Notes under the pieces: generated by a model
The model's input: the letters and a program-made list of their open reading frames with translations, nothing else
What the model was told of the DNA's origin: nothing
Databases searched by the model: none
Position numbers and translations under genes: made by a program
Origin: Anaerolineae bacterium
Lineage (GTDB): Bacteria > Chloroflexota > Anaerolineae > Promineifilales > Promineifilaceae
NCBI GenBank assembly: GCA_023954475.1
Contig: JAMLHW010000009.1
Location: 62,001 to 126,000, forward strand
DNA: 64,000 bases
Direction: 5' to 3'
Shown: positions 54,092 through 62,861 of the stretch, in pieces
Position numbering within the stretch: the stretch's first letter is position 1
Layout: every line of letters starts with the position of its first letter

Positions 54092-54107
54092 TCGACTAAT
54101 TTTAGGC

Positions 54108-54113
54108 TATAAT
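54108..54113 (+). promoter_or_regulatory. -10 box of the fic gene, leaderless
   Basis: TATAAT ends 6 nt before ATG 54120; there is no leader for a ribosome site. The -35 is poor. Confidence 0.5.
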
Positions 54114-54119
54114 TAGGCG

Positions 54120-55359
54120 ATGAACACTGTTTTTGCACCCCAGTATCGCATCACGCCCACGTTGCTCAACACCATCAAACGCGTCGCCGTGCTCGTCCAT
54201 GAGCTCAACCGACACAGGTTGCCCGACGTGCTGCTGGCGGAACTGCAAACGGAAGCGGCTGCGTCTGCTACGTTCGCCTCTACCAGCATCGAAGGTAATC
54301 CGCTGCCGCTGACGGAGGTGCGGCGGCTGCTCAAGCAACAACCTGCCAACCTGCGCGACAGCGAGCGCGAAGTGATCAACTACAACACGGTGTTGAGCGC
54401 GTTGCATGGCGCTCCGGAGCGGCCAGTTTGATGAAGCCGGTTTGCTTGCGATTCATGCCGGTGTCATGGATGGATTGTTGCCGGGGTATCAGATCGGCCG
54501 CTATCGCCGGGAACCGGTCGTCATCCGCGACCCACGCACCCGTGACCTGATATTCCTGCCACCTGACTGGCAGGACGTTCCCGCACTGATGGCGCAGCTC
54601 GTCGCCTTTGTGCAGGAACAGCGCGGCATACTCGATCCGCTGTTGTTGGCAGGCTTATTTCACAAGCAGTTTGTCATCATCCACCCGTTTATGGACGGCA
54701 ACGGGCGCACAGCGCGCCTGGCGACCAAGCAACTACTGGCGGCGCTCGGTCTCAACCTGTTTCCTTTGCTCAGCTTCGAGAACGGCTACAACCGCAACGT
54801 GACGCGTTATTTCCAGCAAGTAGGTTTGCGTGGCAACTACTACGATGTGGCCACGACCGCTGACTTTACCGACTGGCTAGAGTATTTTGCTGACGGCATT
54901 CTTGACGAGTTGCTGCGGCTGCAGGAAACGGTCAGCGCACGCAGCAGGACACCGGACACGCGCCTACAACCGCATCACGAAGCGCTGCTGGCTTTCATCG
55001 ACACACATGGCTTCATCACCGACCGCGACTACGCCCAACTGACTGACCGCGCCAAGGCGACGCGGACGCTGGATTTCAGGAAGCTGATCGACTTGGGCCT
55101 GATCGAGCGGCGCGGGCGTGGGCCGCAATACGCATTACGTCCGTGGTACATAGAAACCGAGTTTTTTGGAAAAACTCGGTTTCTGGTAACTTACGGTTGC
55201 CGGGCGGCGAGGTCGTCGTCAAAAAGGGCGAAAAGCGCGTCAACGGTCCGCGGACAACTCGCCAGGTCGTCGCGGAAAAATGATTGGCACTCCGCGTCGG
55301 TGAAGCCGCGCGACAGCCGTTCACGGGCCACAGCAATCTTGCTTTCCAATGTCGGATAA
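54120..55359 (+). pseudogene. Frameshifted Fic-family AMP-transferase gene
   Basis: Fic proteins transfer AMP or another group from a nucleotide to a target protein. The first part, 54120-54431 (103 codons), carries the class II inhibitory motif STSIEGN. The reading then continues in the +1 frame from about 54406, with FDEAGLLAIHAGVMDGLLPG, the intact catalytic FVIIHPFMDGNGRTARLATK and a C-terminal winged-helix-like region. The overlap near 54406-54431 indicates one frameshift (or base error). The second frame runs into the stem-loop at 55152 and antisense to the 55191 gene to 55359, so its natural end is unclear. Probably a decayed or erroneous gene; programmed shifting is possible but unsupported. 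Confidence 0.75.
55152..55184. terminator. Stem-loop between fic and the WD40 STAND gene
   Basis: AGAAACCGAGTTTTT and AAAAACTCGGTTTCT make a 15-bp stem with a 3-nt loop, same family as 11568 and 52476. Just downstream of the STAND gene stop, it serves as terminator on the minus strand. Confidence 0.7.
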
Positions 55360-58300
55360 ATCGACCACACCTTCGCGCTCCCATCCCAACTGGCAGTGAC
55401 TATCAGGGCGCCGTCTGGGCTAAATGCTGCCGAGTTGACCTCATCCGCATGCCCGTCCAGTGACGCCACTGCCAAGCCATTCGCCACATCCCACACCTTG
55501 GCGCTCTCGTCATTACTGGCCGTGACGACTAGGGTTCCATCTGGGCTAAATACCGCCGAGTTGACCCAATCCGTGTGCCCGTCCAGCGACGCCACTTCCA
55601 CGCCACTCGCCACATCCCACACCTTGGCGCTCCCGTCCCCACTGGCAGTGACGATCAGCGCCCCGTCCGGGCTGAATGCCGCCGTGTTGACCGAACCCGT
55701 GTGTCCGTGCAGTGACGCCACTGCCGCACCGTTCGCCACATCCCACACCTTGGCGCTCCTGTCCCCTCTGGCGGTGACGATCAGCGCCCCGTCCGGGCTG
55801 AAGGCCGCCGACAAGACCGCATCGGTGTGCCCGTTCAGTGATGCCACTTCCACGCCAGTCATCGCATCCCACACCTTGGCGCTCCCGTCAGAACCGGCGA
55901 TGACGACTAGCGCCCCATCTGGGCTGAATGCCGCCAAACTGACCCCACTCGTGTGCTCATCCGACGACACCAATTCCCTACCGGCCACATCCCAAACCTT
56001 GGCGCTCCCGTCCCCACTGGCGGTGACGACCAGCGCCCCGTCCGGGCTGAATGCCGCCGAGTTGACCCCATCCGTGTGCCCGTCCAGCGACGCCACTTCC
56101 GCGCCGCTGGCCACATCCCACACCTTGGCGCTCCCGTCCTCACTGGCGGTGACGACCAGCGCCCCGTCCGGGCTGAATGCCGCCGAGTTGACCCCACCCG
56201 TATGCCCTTCCAGCGACGCCACTTGCCAGACGCGCGCCACTTCCCACACCTTGGCGCTCCCGTCATCACTGGCGGTGACGATCAGCGCCCCGTTCGGGCT
56301 GAATGCCGCCGAATTGACCGGACCCTCGTGCCCGTCCAGCGACGCCACTTCCCTGCCGTCAAGATCCCACACCTTGGCGCTCCTGTCCCCACTCGCGGTA
56401 ACGACCAGCGCCGCGTCCGGGCTGAATGCCGCCGAATAGACCGAAAGCGAGTGCCCGTCCAGCGACGCCACTTCCGCCCCGCTCGCCACATCCCACACCT
56501 TGGCGCTCCTGTCATCACTGGCGGTGACGATCTGCGACCCGTCCGGGCTGAACGCCGCCGTGTTGACCCTATCCGCGTGCCCGTCCAGGGAAACCAGTTC
56601 CACACCGTTGGCCACATTCCACAATTTGGCGCTCCTATCCCCATTGGTGGTAATGATTAGCGCCCCGTCTGGGCTGAATGCTGCCGAAAAGACCGCATCC
56701 GTGTGCCCGTACAGCGAACGACGGAATGGCGCGTAAACGGCATCGTAGAAGCCACGCAAGCTGTCTGGTTGTTCATTGAGTCCCAACGCTGTTGTAGCGA
56801 GCATAAGCGCCAACTCCTGATTGTCTTGCAGCTCTGCCCGGGATGCTTGCGCCAACTGGCTGGCTTGAATCGAGGTTTTCAGTTGCGCTACCTGCGCTTC
56901 ACTCGTCGCAGCCACCCGGGCATTGGCATCAGATGTGGCCTGAGCAATGGACGCCAAGGCAGCATTGGCATCAGACGTAGCTCTGGCATTTTGCGCCACA
57001 TTGGCGCTGCTGTTGGCTTGAAATGCCAACACGACCGCAACGATCAGCAATAAACCAACGACGACAGTTGCCCAACGCAAGATGCGCCCGATGCGCTGCT
57101 GGCTACGCAGCTCTTCATCCTTGCGCCGGTTGGCTTCGGCCTCCGCTTCACGGCGCTGGCGTTCCGCCAGGCTTGCCGCCACAAACCGGTTTGACAAATC
57201 ATCGAGATTCGGCTGCAACTGTCCCAGCTTCTCCTCTATTTGTAGCAGTCGCCCGCCTTGATACAGGAAACCGCTGTCATCGTCTTCCGCCCAGGCAGCA
57301 GCATCGCGACTGATCTGGTTCTGCAAGGCGATTAGATCGCGATTTTCATCCACCAGCGCGCGCAGCCACGGCCAGGCGTCGATCAGCTTCTCATGCGCGA
57401 TGGTCACGGTGCGTGTAGCGCTTTCCGGTACGTCCTTTGTAGCGTCGCTGGCTACCCGATCCGTAGTCAGCAGGCGTACGTCTTTGTGCGCCATAGCCAT
57501 GACGACGGCGCTCACTTCCGCCGGATCAGCACCGGCCGGAATCAGCTCGTCAAAAGACGCCGTGCGCCGCGTGTCGACACGTCCCTGCCCGACTTCGATC
57601 AACCGCGAGAATACATTGCGCGCCAGCGCCTTTTGTTCATCGGAGAATGTGGCAAAAACCGCATCGGCATGGCGCTGCAGCGCTTGCTCCAGCCCGCCGC
57701 GATCGAGATACTCCTGCAGCGTCAGGTCCATCGGCCGGCCGGACCGGCTTTGTTCCGCTTCGAACAGATCGCGCAGGGCAAAGCTCATCAGCGGCAACGC
57801 GCCCGGTTCACCGTGCATGTCGTCCATGATGCGCGACACCAGCGCCGCCTCGATCTCCGCGCCGACTTCCAGTGCCGGCAGGCTAATCGCTTTCACGAGG
57901 TCGTTGGGCTCCATCGCGCCCACGAGCTGGAACTCGCGGCTCAGCAGCTCGCGCAATGCCGGGTAGCCGGCGCAATTCGACACGAAGTCGGAGCGCAACG
58001 ACAGCACGATAATCATACGGCTGTTCTCCGGCTGGGCGGCACCGGTCAAGAGGCCGATGAAGGTTTGCCGCGTAACCGGGTCTTTCGTCTGGGTGAAAAT
58101 TTCCTCAAACTGGTCGACCAGCAGCAGGCAGCGCTGGCGCGGGTCGTCCGTAAGATACATTTCAATTGCTGTGGCCAGTAGGTGGGGATCGTTCCCGGCT
58201 TCCCCGGCAATCTTGGCGCCAATCGCCTCCGCTCCGGTGGCGCGCTGCAGTGCCAGCGCGAGATTACGCAGCGGATCGCCTTGCGGACTCATCGTCGCCA

Positions 58301-58739
58301 GCAACCAGGTCTCGCTGCCGTCCAGCTTGCCCTGGCGCAAGGCGTGCAGCAGCCCGGCACGCGCCGCCGACGATTTGCCGCTGCCGGACGGACCGGACAG
58401 AACGACAAAACGCGCTGTCGCGACGCGAGCTAGCAATTGGTCAACGAGGGATTCTCGGCCGAAGAAATACCTGGCGTCCGACTCCTGGAAAGCACGCAGG
58501 CCGGGATACGGATTGTGGCCGTTCCACACCTTCGGCATATCGGCGTGCTTGAGTTTGACGACTAGCGCGGCGACCTCATCGGCCGACAGGCCGTAGACGT
58601 TGATGTCGCGCCCGGCAACCTGGCTATCGACAATGTTGATTTCTTCGGCGGCAAAATTGACGTTGCTGTGGTTGTCGGAACGGATTTCGGCCGATCCGCC
58701 ACCTTCTATAGTGTCTAACCCAGTGGATTCTTCACCCAT
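55191..58739 (-). CDS. STAND-type NTPase with transmembrane helix and 11 WD40 repeats
   Basis: The 1182-residue protein has an N-terminal beta-rich stretch ([21 protein letters not shown]), a STAND NTPase (about 70-520) with [14 protein letters not shown], Walker [12 protein letters not shown] and Walker [13 protein letters not shown], a TM helix ([18 protein letters not shown]) near 570, a helical linker, and 11 WD40 repeats (about 720-1150) each with SAAFSPDGA and SAKVWDV. STAND proteins are signal-transducing switches, some in anti-phage defence; no effector domain is visible. ATG 58739 with GAGGG 5 nt upstream. TCGGCCGA is absent from about 53.2 to 58.4 kb. Convergent with fic. Confidence 0.88.
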   Translation of the reverse strand: MGEESTGLDTIEGGGSAEIRSDNHSNVNFAAEEINIVDSQVAGRDINVYGLSADEVAALVVKLKHADMPKVWNGHNPYPGLRAFQESDARYFFGRESLVDQLLARVATARFVVLSGPSGSGKSSAARAGLLHALRQGKLDGSETWLLATMSPQGDPLRNLALALQRATGAEAIGAKIAGEAGNDPHLLATAIEMYLTDDPRQRCLLLVDQFEEIFTQTKDPVTRQTFIGLLTGAAQPENSRMIIVLSLRSDFVSNCAGYPALRELLSREFQLVGAMEPNDLVKAISLPALEVGAEIEAALVSRIMDDMHGEPGALPLMSFALRDLFEAEQSRSGRPMDLTLQEYLDRGGLEQALQRHADAVFATFSDEQKALARNVFSRLIEVGQGRVDTRRTASFDELIPAGADPAEVSAVVMAMAHKDVRLLTTDRVASDATKDVPESATRTVTIAHEKLIDAWPWLRALVDENRDLIALQNQISRDAAAWAEDDDSGFLYQGGRLLQIEEKLGQLQPNLDDLSNRFVAASLAERQRREAEAEANRRKDEELRSQQRIGRILRWATVVVGLLLIVAVVLAFQANSSANVAQNARATSDANAALASIAQATSDANARVAATSEAQVAQLKTSIQASQLAQASRAELQDNQELALMLATTALGLNEQPDSLRGFYDAVYAPFRRSLYGHTDAVFSAAFSPDGALIITTNGDRSAKLWNVANGVELVSLDGHADRVNTAAFSPDGSQIVTASDDRSAKVWDVASGAEVASLDGHSLSVYSAAFSPDAALVVTASGDRSAKVWDLDGREVASLDGHEGPVNSAAFSPNGALIVTASDDGSAKVWEVARVWQVASLEGHTGGVNSAAFSPDGALVVTASEDGSAKVWDVASGAEVASLDGHTDGVNSAAFSPDGALVVTASGDGSAKVWDVAGRELVSSDEHTSGVSLAAFSPDGALVVIAGSDGSAKVWDAMTGVEVASLNGHTDAVLSAAFSPDGALIVTARGDRSAKVWDVANGAAVASLHGHTGSVNTAAFSPDGALIVTASGDGSAKVWDVASGVEVASLDGHTDWVNSAVFSPDGTLVVTASNDESAKVWDVANGLAVASLDGHADEVNSAAFSPDGALIVTASWDGSAKVWSIYPTLESKIAVARERLSRGFTDAECQSFFRDDLASCPRTVDALFALFDDDLAARQP
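55350..56720 (-). repeat. WD40 tandem repeat array, 11 copies
   Basis: Eleven units of 123-126 bp, most with the core [21 protein letters not shown] then [12 protein letters not shown] similarity between units is high, implying recent duplication or gene conversion. Confidence 0.85.
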
Positions 58740-58865
58740 GAACACGCCCTCTACAGCACGTTGGCGCAATACCGCATGCAAAATCGCTCTCTGGAACACG
58801 CAACCAACTGACCTTTATGGTAGCATAAATCACCTCGAAGAGAAACGCACACGGCTACTTTGGTA

Positions 58866-58893
58866 TTGCCAATTGCCGTCATTCAGCTACCAT
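58866..58893 (+). promoter_or_regulatory. Promoter of the HAD gene, leaderless
   Basis: TTGCCA (58866-58871), 16-nt spacer, TACCAT (58888-58893), 7 nt before ATG 58901. The transcript would start at the start codon. Confidence 0.5.
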
Positions 58894-58900
58894 TGCCGCC

Positions 58901-59707
58901 ATGCACGACAATCACATCACCCTCATTGCCGTGGACGTGGACGGCACATTGCTCAACAGCCATCACGCCTTGACACCACGCGTTGCAGCAGCCATCAGGG
59001 CGTGTCAGATTGCCGGCGTCCATGTGGTGATCGCCACCGGCAAAACGCGTTCCTCTGTGGAACCGCTTCTCGACCACCTCCAATTGGATACACCCGGCGT
59101 CTACTCGCAAGGTCTGATCATCCACAATGCCGACGGCTCGATCCGCTTCCGGCGCACGATGGAACCGGAACAAGTCGCCCAGGTCATCGCGTTTGCGCAG
59201 GCGCGTGCCATGCCTTTTCTGGCTTACAGCGGCGACAGGCTAATCGTCCTCGAGCGCAGCCCGTACACCGATTCCATCACCAATTACGGTGAACCGCTGC
59301 CGCTATTGCTCGCTTCTTTTGACGGCGTGCCGGTGGAAAAGTTCATCCTGATCCACACGCCGGAGACGATTGCGCCACTGCGCCATGCGTTGGAGCAGAC
59401 GTTCGACGGCCAACTCACCATTGTGCAGGCGCTCGATCACATGATTGAGATCGTGCCGCCGGGTTCATCAAAGGGGGATGGCTTGCGGCGCGTTCTGGCT
59501 GCGCTGGGTGTCGCGCCGGAACAGGTCATGGCGATTGGCGATGGTGAGAATGATATTGAGATGTTGCAACTGGCCGGACTGGGGGTGGCGGTCGGCAATG
59601 CAAAACCGGCATTGAAGGCGGTCGCGGATGTAATCGTGGCGGACAATGATCACGATGGCGTTGCTGAGGCGATTGAGCGCTTTGTTTTAGCAGGCAGGGA
59701 GGCATGA
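58901..59707 (+). CDS. HAD-superfamily phosphatase, Cof type
   Basis: The 268-residue enzyme has HAD motif I IAVDVDGTLLNSHH, motif II VVIATGKTR, the Cof cap domain (about 85-185), motif III SSKGDGLRRVL with Lys, and motif IV AIGDGENDIEML. Cof/YidA proteins dephosphorylate sugar phosphates or cofactors (FMN, PLP). Substrate not determined. The next gene, 31 bp downstream, is in the same direction. Confidence 0.88.
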   Translation: MHDNHITLIAVDVDGTLLNSHHALTPRVAAAIRACQIAGVHVVIATGKTRSSVEPLLDHLQLDTPGVYSQGLIIHNADGSIRFRRTMEPEQVAQVIAFAQARAMPFLAYSGDRLIVLERSPYTDSITNYGEPLPLLLASFDGVPVEKFILIHTPETIAPLRHALEQTFDGQLTIVQALDHMIEIVPPGSSKGDGLRRVLAALGVAPEQVMAIGDGENDIEMLQLAGLGVAVGNAKPALKAVADVIVADNDHDGVAEAIERFVLAGREA

Positions 59708-59737
59708 TGCATCATGCCCGCACACAAGGATCATGGT

Positions 59738-60739
59738 ATGAACACAGTACGGTGGGGTTTACTTTCAACAGCAAATATCAACCGCAAGCTGATTCCGGCG
59801 ATTCGGGCGTCGCAACGTGGTGAGTTGGTGGCGGTGGCGAGTCGGTCGCTGGCTTCGGCCGAATCCTACGCCGCTACATGGCACATCCCCCAAGCATTCG
59901 GCAGCTACGAAGCGCTACTGGCATCTGACGAAGTCGATGCCGTCTACATCGGCCTGCCCAACCATCTGCACGCCGCATGGACAGTCAAGGCGCTCGACGC
60001 CGGTAAGCACGTGCTCTGCGAAAAGCCGTTTGCTTTGTCGCTACACGAAGTTGACACCATGATCGATGCGTCCAGGCGCAATCAGCGCGTGTTGATGGAA
60101 GCATTTATGTACCGCCATCACCCGCAGACGAAGATCGTCGGCGAGTGGGTACATAGCGGCAAATTGGGCGAGATCGCAGCCTTTCAAGGTGTATTCAACT
60201 TCAGTATGGGCAGCCGCGACAACGTGCGTCTCGTGCCGGAATACGGTGGCGGGTCGCTCTGGGACGTCGGCGTTTATCCGCTGAGCTTTGCCCAATACAT
60301 ATTTGGTGGACCGCCGGTCGCCGTATCTGCGCAGCAATGGCTCGGTGCAGAAGGTGTTGACGAGTCGTTTCAAGGGCAAATGGTGTACGCTAACGGTGGG
60401 TTGGCACAGTTTACATGTGGTTTCCGCATGCCGTTTCACACTCATGTGACCATCATGGGCACAGCGGGGCGAATCGAAATCGATCGGCCATTTATCGGCG
60501 TGGATGTACCCAACGAGGGCGCGATTTATTACGACCGTGACGGCAAGCAGCAACGCATCGATGTGCCGCACAAAGAATTGTATCTTGGTCAGGTGCAAAA
60601 CATGCACGCGGCTATTCTGGATGGGGAGCAGACGTATGTGACCCTGAACGAAACGCGCAATCACATCAAGACGGTGTTGGCACTGTACAAATCGGCCGAA
60701 AACAACGGTAGCCTCGTAACCTTGCGCGAAATCAACTGA
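59738..60739 (+). CDS. Gfo/Idh/MocA-family oxidoreductase
   Basis: The 333-residue NAD(P)-dependent oxidoreductase has an N-terminal Rossmann fold (RWGLLSTANINRKLIPAIR, VDAVYIGLPNHLHAAW) and the family's HVLCEKPFALS (Lys), then a C-terminal alpha/beta domain (MEAFMYRHHPQTKIV, GGSLWDVGVYPLSFAQYI). These enzymes oxidise or reduce sugars and inositols; D-xylose dehydrogenase is one member, so a role in pentose use is possible. ATG 59738 chosen; an upstream ATG at 59714 is also possible. One SAE motif near each end. Confidence 0.88.
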   Translation: MNTVRWGLLSTANINRKLIPAIRASQRGELVAVASRSLASAESYAATWHIPQAFGSYEALLASDEVDAVYIGLPNHLHAAWTVKALDAGKHVLCEKPFALSLHEVDTMIDASRRNQRVLMEAFMYRHHPQTKIVGEWVHSGKLGEIAAFQGVFNFSMGSRDNVRLVPEYGGGSLWDVGVYPLSFAQYIFGGPPVAVSAQQWLGAEGVDESFQGQMVYANGGLAQFTCGFRMPFHTHVTIMGTAGRIEIDRPFIGVDVPNEGAIYYDRDGKQQRIDVPHKELYLGQVQNMHAAILDGEQTYVTLNETRNHIKTVLALYKSAENNGSLVTLREIN

Positions 60740-60747
60740 TCTGGGAT

Positions 60748-60783
60748 CAAAAAACGGGCAGACTGTCACCACTCTGCCCGTTA
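60748..60783 (-). terminator. Rho-independent terminator
   Basis: ACGGGCAGA (60754-60762) pairs with TCTGCCCGT (60773-60781) around a 10-nt loop, with a T run on the minus strand. It ends the leftward gene at 60804; the rightward oxidoreductase also stops at it. Confidence 0.75.
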
Positions 60784-60803
60784 CAATTGGTCTACGCAAT
60801 ATT

Positions 60804-61520
60804 CTACACGTCGGACCGTCGCTCGTGGCGCCGCACACGAATGCGGCGCAATTGCGCCTGCATTTGCTCGCGTTTGAAGACAAATAAAGTCAACAACACC
60901 AGACCAGACAATGCCAGCAACGTACCAATGAGCGGTGCAACCGGCGCTTCGACCACGGTATCCGCCATGGTAACGGCCAGCGCACCTTGCGCGTTAAGCG
61001 AAAAATGCAATACAAATGAAGAAGGTGCAACCGGTTCCTTACTGCCGTCCAACCCATATTTCATGATTTCCACAAAATACGTCTGACCTGACTCGAGCAT
61101 ATACCCGTCGATCATCGATGTCGCACCGACACCGCTGTCGTCATCACATACCAGTTCGACGAAGTCGCCGCAGCTACCGTCAAACACCGCGATGACCGTA
61201 TCGTAACCACTGCCACTTGTATCAAAAACCGCCTCAAAGTCAGTCGTTGGTTCGAGTTGATACCAGACGGTATGGCTGTTGCCGGCTGCAGCGCCACACG
61301 CCGACACTGGATCATCGGCCGAACTTGTCGCCCCGCTGACGTCTATCGTATCGGCAAACGTCGTCGCATCACCGGAAATAATGGTGGCGTTGCGACACAG
61401 ATCGTTAGATGGTGGTAATCCATCCCCGTCAGCCGCAACCACTCCAACCGCACATAGCAAAATCATGAAGCTAGCCAACACAGCGAGAAATCGGAGCCGG
61501 TTCGTCATTTTGGTAGTCAT
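60804..61520 (-). CDS. Exported protein with C-terminal membrane anchor
   Basis: The 238-residue protein has a signal peptide (LRFLAVLASFMILLCAVGVVAADG), an extracytoplasmic domain with two or three Cys pairs (NDLCRNATII, SACGAAAG, SCGDFVELVCDDD), and a C-terminal hydrophobic helix (PLIGTLLALSGLVLLTLFVF) followed by a Arg-rich tail, resembling a surface-anchored protein with a sorting-type end. The NDLCxxAT...GSCGD pattern resembles PPC (pre-peptidase C-terminal) or similar beta-sandwich domains. A GGAAGGA site precedes ATG 61520, and TATACT at 61583-61578 (minus) is a possible -10. Confidence 0.7.
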   Translation of the reverse strand: MTTKMTNRLRFLAVLASFMILLCAVGVVAADGDGLPPSNDLCRNATIISGDATTFADTIDVSGATSSADDPVSACGAAAGNSHTVWYQLEPTTDFEAVFDTSGSGYDTVIAVFDGSCGDFVELVCDDDSGVGATSMIDGYMLESGQTYFVEIMKYGLDGSKEPVAPSSFVLHFSLNAQGALAVTMADTVVEAPVAPLIGTLLALSGLVLLTLFVFKREQMQAQLRRIRVRRHERRSDV

Positions 61521-61696
61521 ATCTGCTTCCTTCCAGGCAGGTGATTATCACCTCTGATTAACACTGCCAACGTTTACAGTATAACATGAAATTGGTCGCA
61601 AAACGGTTCAAAAATGGTTGTGATTTTATGTAAACCTGGTTTTTCATCGCACTTATATTCGCAACCAGTAAACGATTCCCTTCTGCCGAAAAGTTA

Positions 61697-61725
61697 TTGA
61701 CGCTGACGGTAGCGGCAGCTATACT
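61697..61725 (+). promoter_or_regulatory. Promoter of the CBS-domain gene
   Basis: TTGACG (61697-61702), 17-nt spacer, TATACT (61720-61725); start near 61732, 28 nt before ATG 61760. The in-frame TTG at 61697 is the -35 and not a start codon. Confidence 0.65.
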
Positions 61726-61759
61726 CGCCACAGCAATCCGGGAAACGACGAGGGAGATC

Positions 61760-62194
61760 ATGAGTGCACAAACAGTAATGCAAGCAAAACGGTATGGAGT
61801 GTATACGTGCCAGGCCGGCGACACATTGCTGCGTGCTGCAACGCGCATGGTCGATGAGTTTATCAGCGCATTGGTCGTCGTGGATGATAGCGGCAGTCTG
61901 GTTGGCGTGATCTCGCGTGTCGACTTGTTGCGTGCCCGACTCGATTCGGCCGAATGGAAAACGTCAACCGTCGGTGACTACATGTCCACAAACGTGACAA
62001 CCATTGCGCCCGACGCCCCGCTGCTCGACGCGGCCCGCCTGCTGGTCGACCAACGCATACACCGCCTCGTTGTCACCACACAGGAAGACGGCAGCAATCG
62101 GCCGATTGCCGTCATTTCAACCGCCGATCTCGTCTACCACATGACACGTGCAAATATGCGCAGCAGCAAAGGCGGATTGCTTACCGACAGGTAA
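61760..62194 (+). CDS. Paired CBS-domain protein
   Basis: The 144-residue protein is two CBS motifs: GVYTCQAGDTLLRAATRMVDEFISALVVVDDSGSLVGVISR and YMSTNVTTIAPDAPLLDAARLLVDQRIHRLVVTTQED...AVISTADL. Stand-alone CBS pairs bind adenine nucleotides and regulate partner proteins. No catalytic domain present. GAGGGAG lies 4 nt before the ATG. It overlaps the convergent gene end by 14 nt. Two TCGGCCGA motifs, one in the RP frame. Confidence 0.88.
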   Translation: MSAQTVMQAKRYGVYTCQAGDTLLRAATRMVDEFISALVVVDDSGSLVGVISRVDLLRARLDSAEWKTSTVGDYMSTNVTTIAPDAPLLDAARLLVDQRIHRLVVTTQEDGSNRPIAVISTADLVYHMTRANMRSSKGGLLTDR

Positions 62195-62771
62195 CAAACT
62201 GATCGGCAAACGAAACAGTCACCGGTTCACCAAACGTCGTCGCCCACACACCCGATTGAAGTTCCCCGGCGGCTACGCCTGTAAACGGCATCTGCCACGC
62301 TATCTCGCGGTTGAGGCGCACCGTCAATTCCCCATTGTGCCAATCAAACCAAAACTCGTTGGGCAGCGCCGCACGCTTGACGTGCACCCACGGCTGCCAC
62401 GGCAATAGCGTGATGGTCTTATTTTCGGCCGATTGCCAAACCGTCATGTAGCCCAGTGGGGAAACAGCGACACCGACATAATTTTCCGGACTCCCCAGCA
62501 ACACACCATAACCCGCATTCTGTTCACCGTCGCGCCACATGGCCGTCAGTCGCACGCCCGTTGCACCATTTGGCAGTGGATCGAGCCAGGTCGTTTGCTC
62601 CTCGGTCATTGCGGCCAACGTCAGCGCTGTTGTCGGCAGTGGGCAGCAAGGCAACGGCGGATCAAATACGCCTGCCAACACCGCGATTACGCCGAAAACA
62701 ACGACCAGAGCGACGCCGCCAAACATTACTTTTGCCCAATGAGCTGACCCATCTGCTTTGCGCGGTTTCAC
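62181..62771 (-). CDS. Single-span membrane protein, leaderless
   Basis: The 196-residue protein (GTG start at 62771) has a hydrophobic helix near residues 15-35 (MFGGVALVVVFGVIAVLAGVF) and an extracytoplasmic domain with WLDPLPNGATGVRLTAMWRDGE, YVGVAVSPLGYMTVW and a LamG/concanavalin-like pattern, function unknown. TATAAT at 62783-62778 (minus) ends 6 nt before the GTG, so the gene looks leaderless; a longer frame from 62810 would put the -10 inside the coding sequence. Convergent overlap of 14 nt with the CBS gene. Confidence 0.65.
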   Translation of the reverse strand: MKPRKADGSAHWAKVMFGGVALVVVFGVIAVLAGVFDPPLPCCPLPTTALTLAAMTEEQTTWLDPLPNGATGVRLTAMWRDGEQNAGYGVLLGSPENYVGVAVSPLGYMTVWQSAENKTITLLPWQPWVHVKRAALPNEFWFDWHNGELTVRLNREIAWQMPFTGVAAGELQSGVWATTFGEPVTVSFADQFVTCR

Positions 62772-62861
62772 GCCATCATTATAGCAGTCAACACTATTGA
62801 GTTGAGCCACGAGTCATCGGTTGCCCGTTTCGGCCGATGCGGAGACAATTACACGCCGACC

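Noticed and set aside
55396-56660. Two long plus-strand reading frames over the WD40 repeats
   Set aside because: They are antisense shadows of a repetitive GC-rich gene, with repetitive low-complexity products.
55350-56720. CRISPR array in the repeated block
   Set aside because: The repeats are 123-126 bp, coding, in frame, and encode WD40 units.
57393-58596. Plus-strand reading frames of 262 and 188 codons opposite the STAND ATPase
   Set aside because: The minus strand encodes clear ATPase motifs; the plus products have no recognisable domain.
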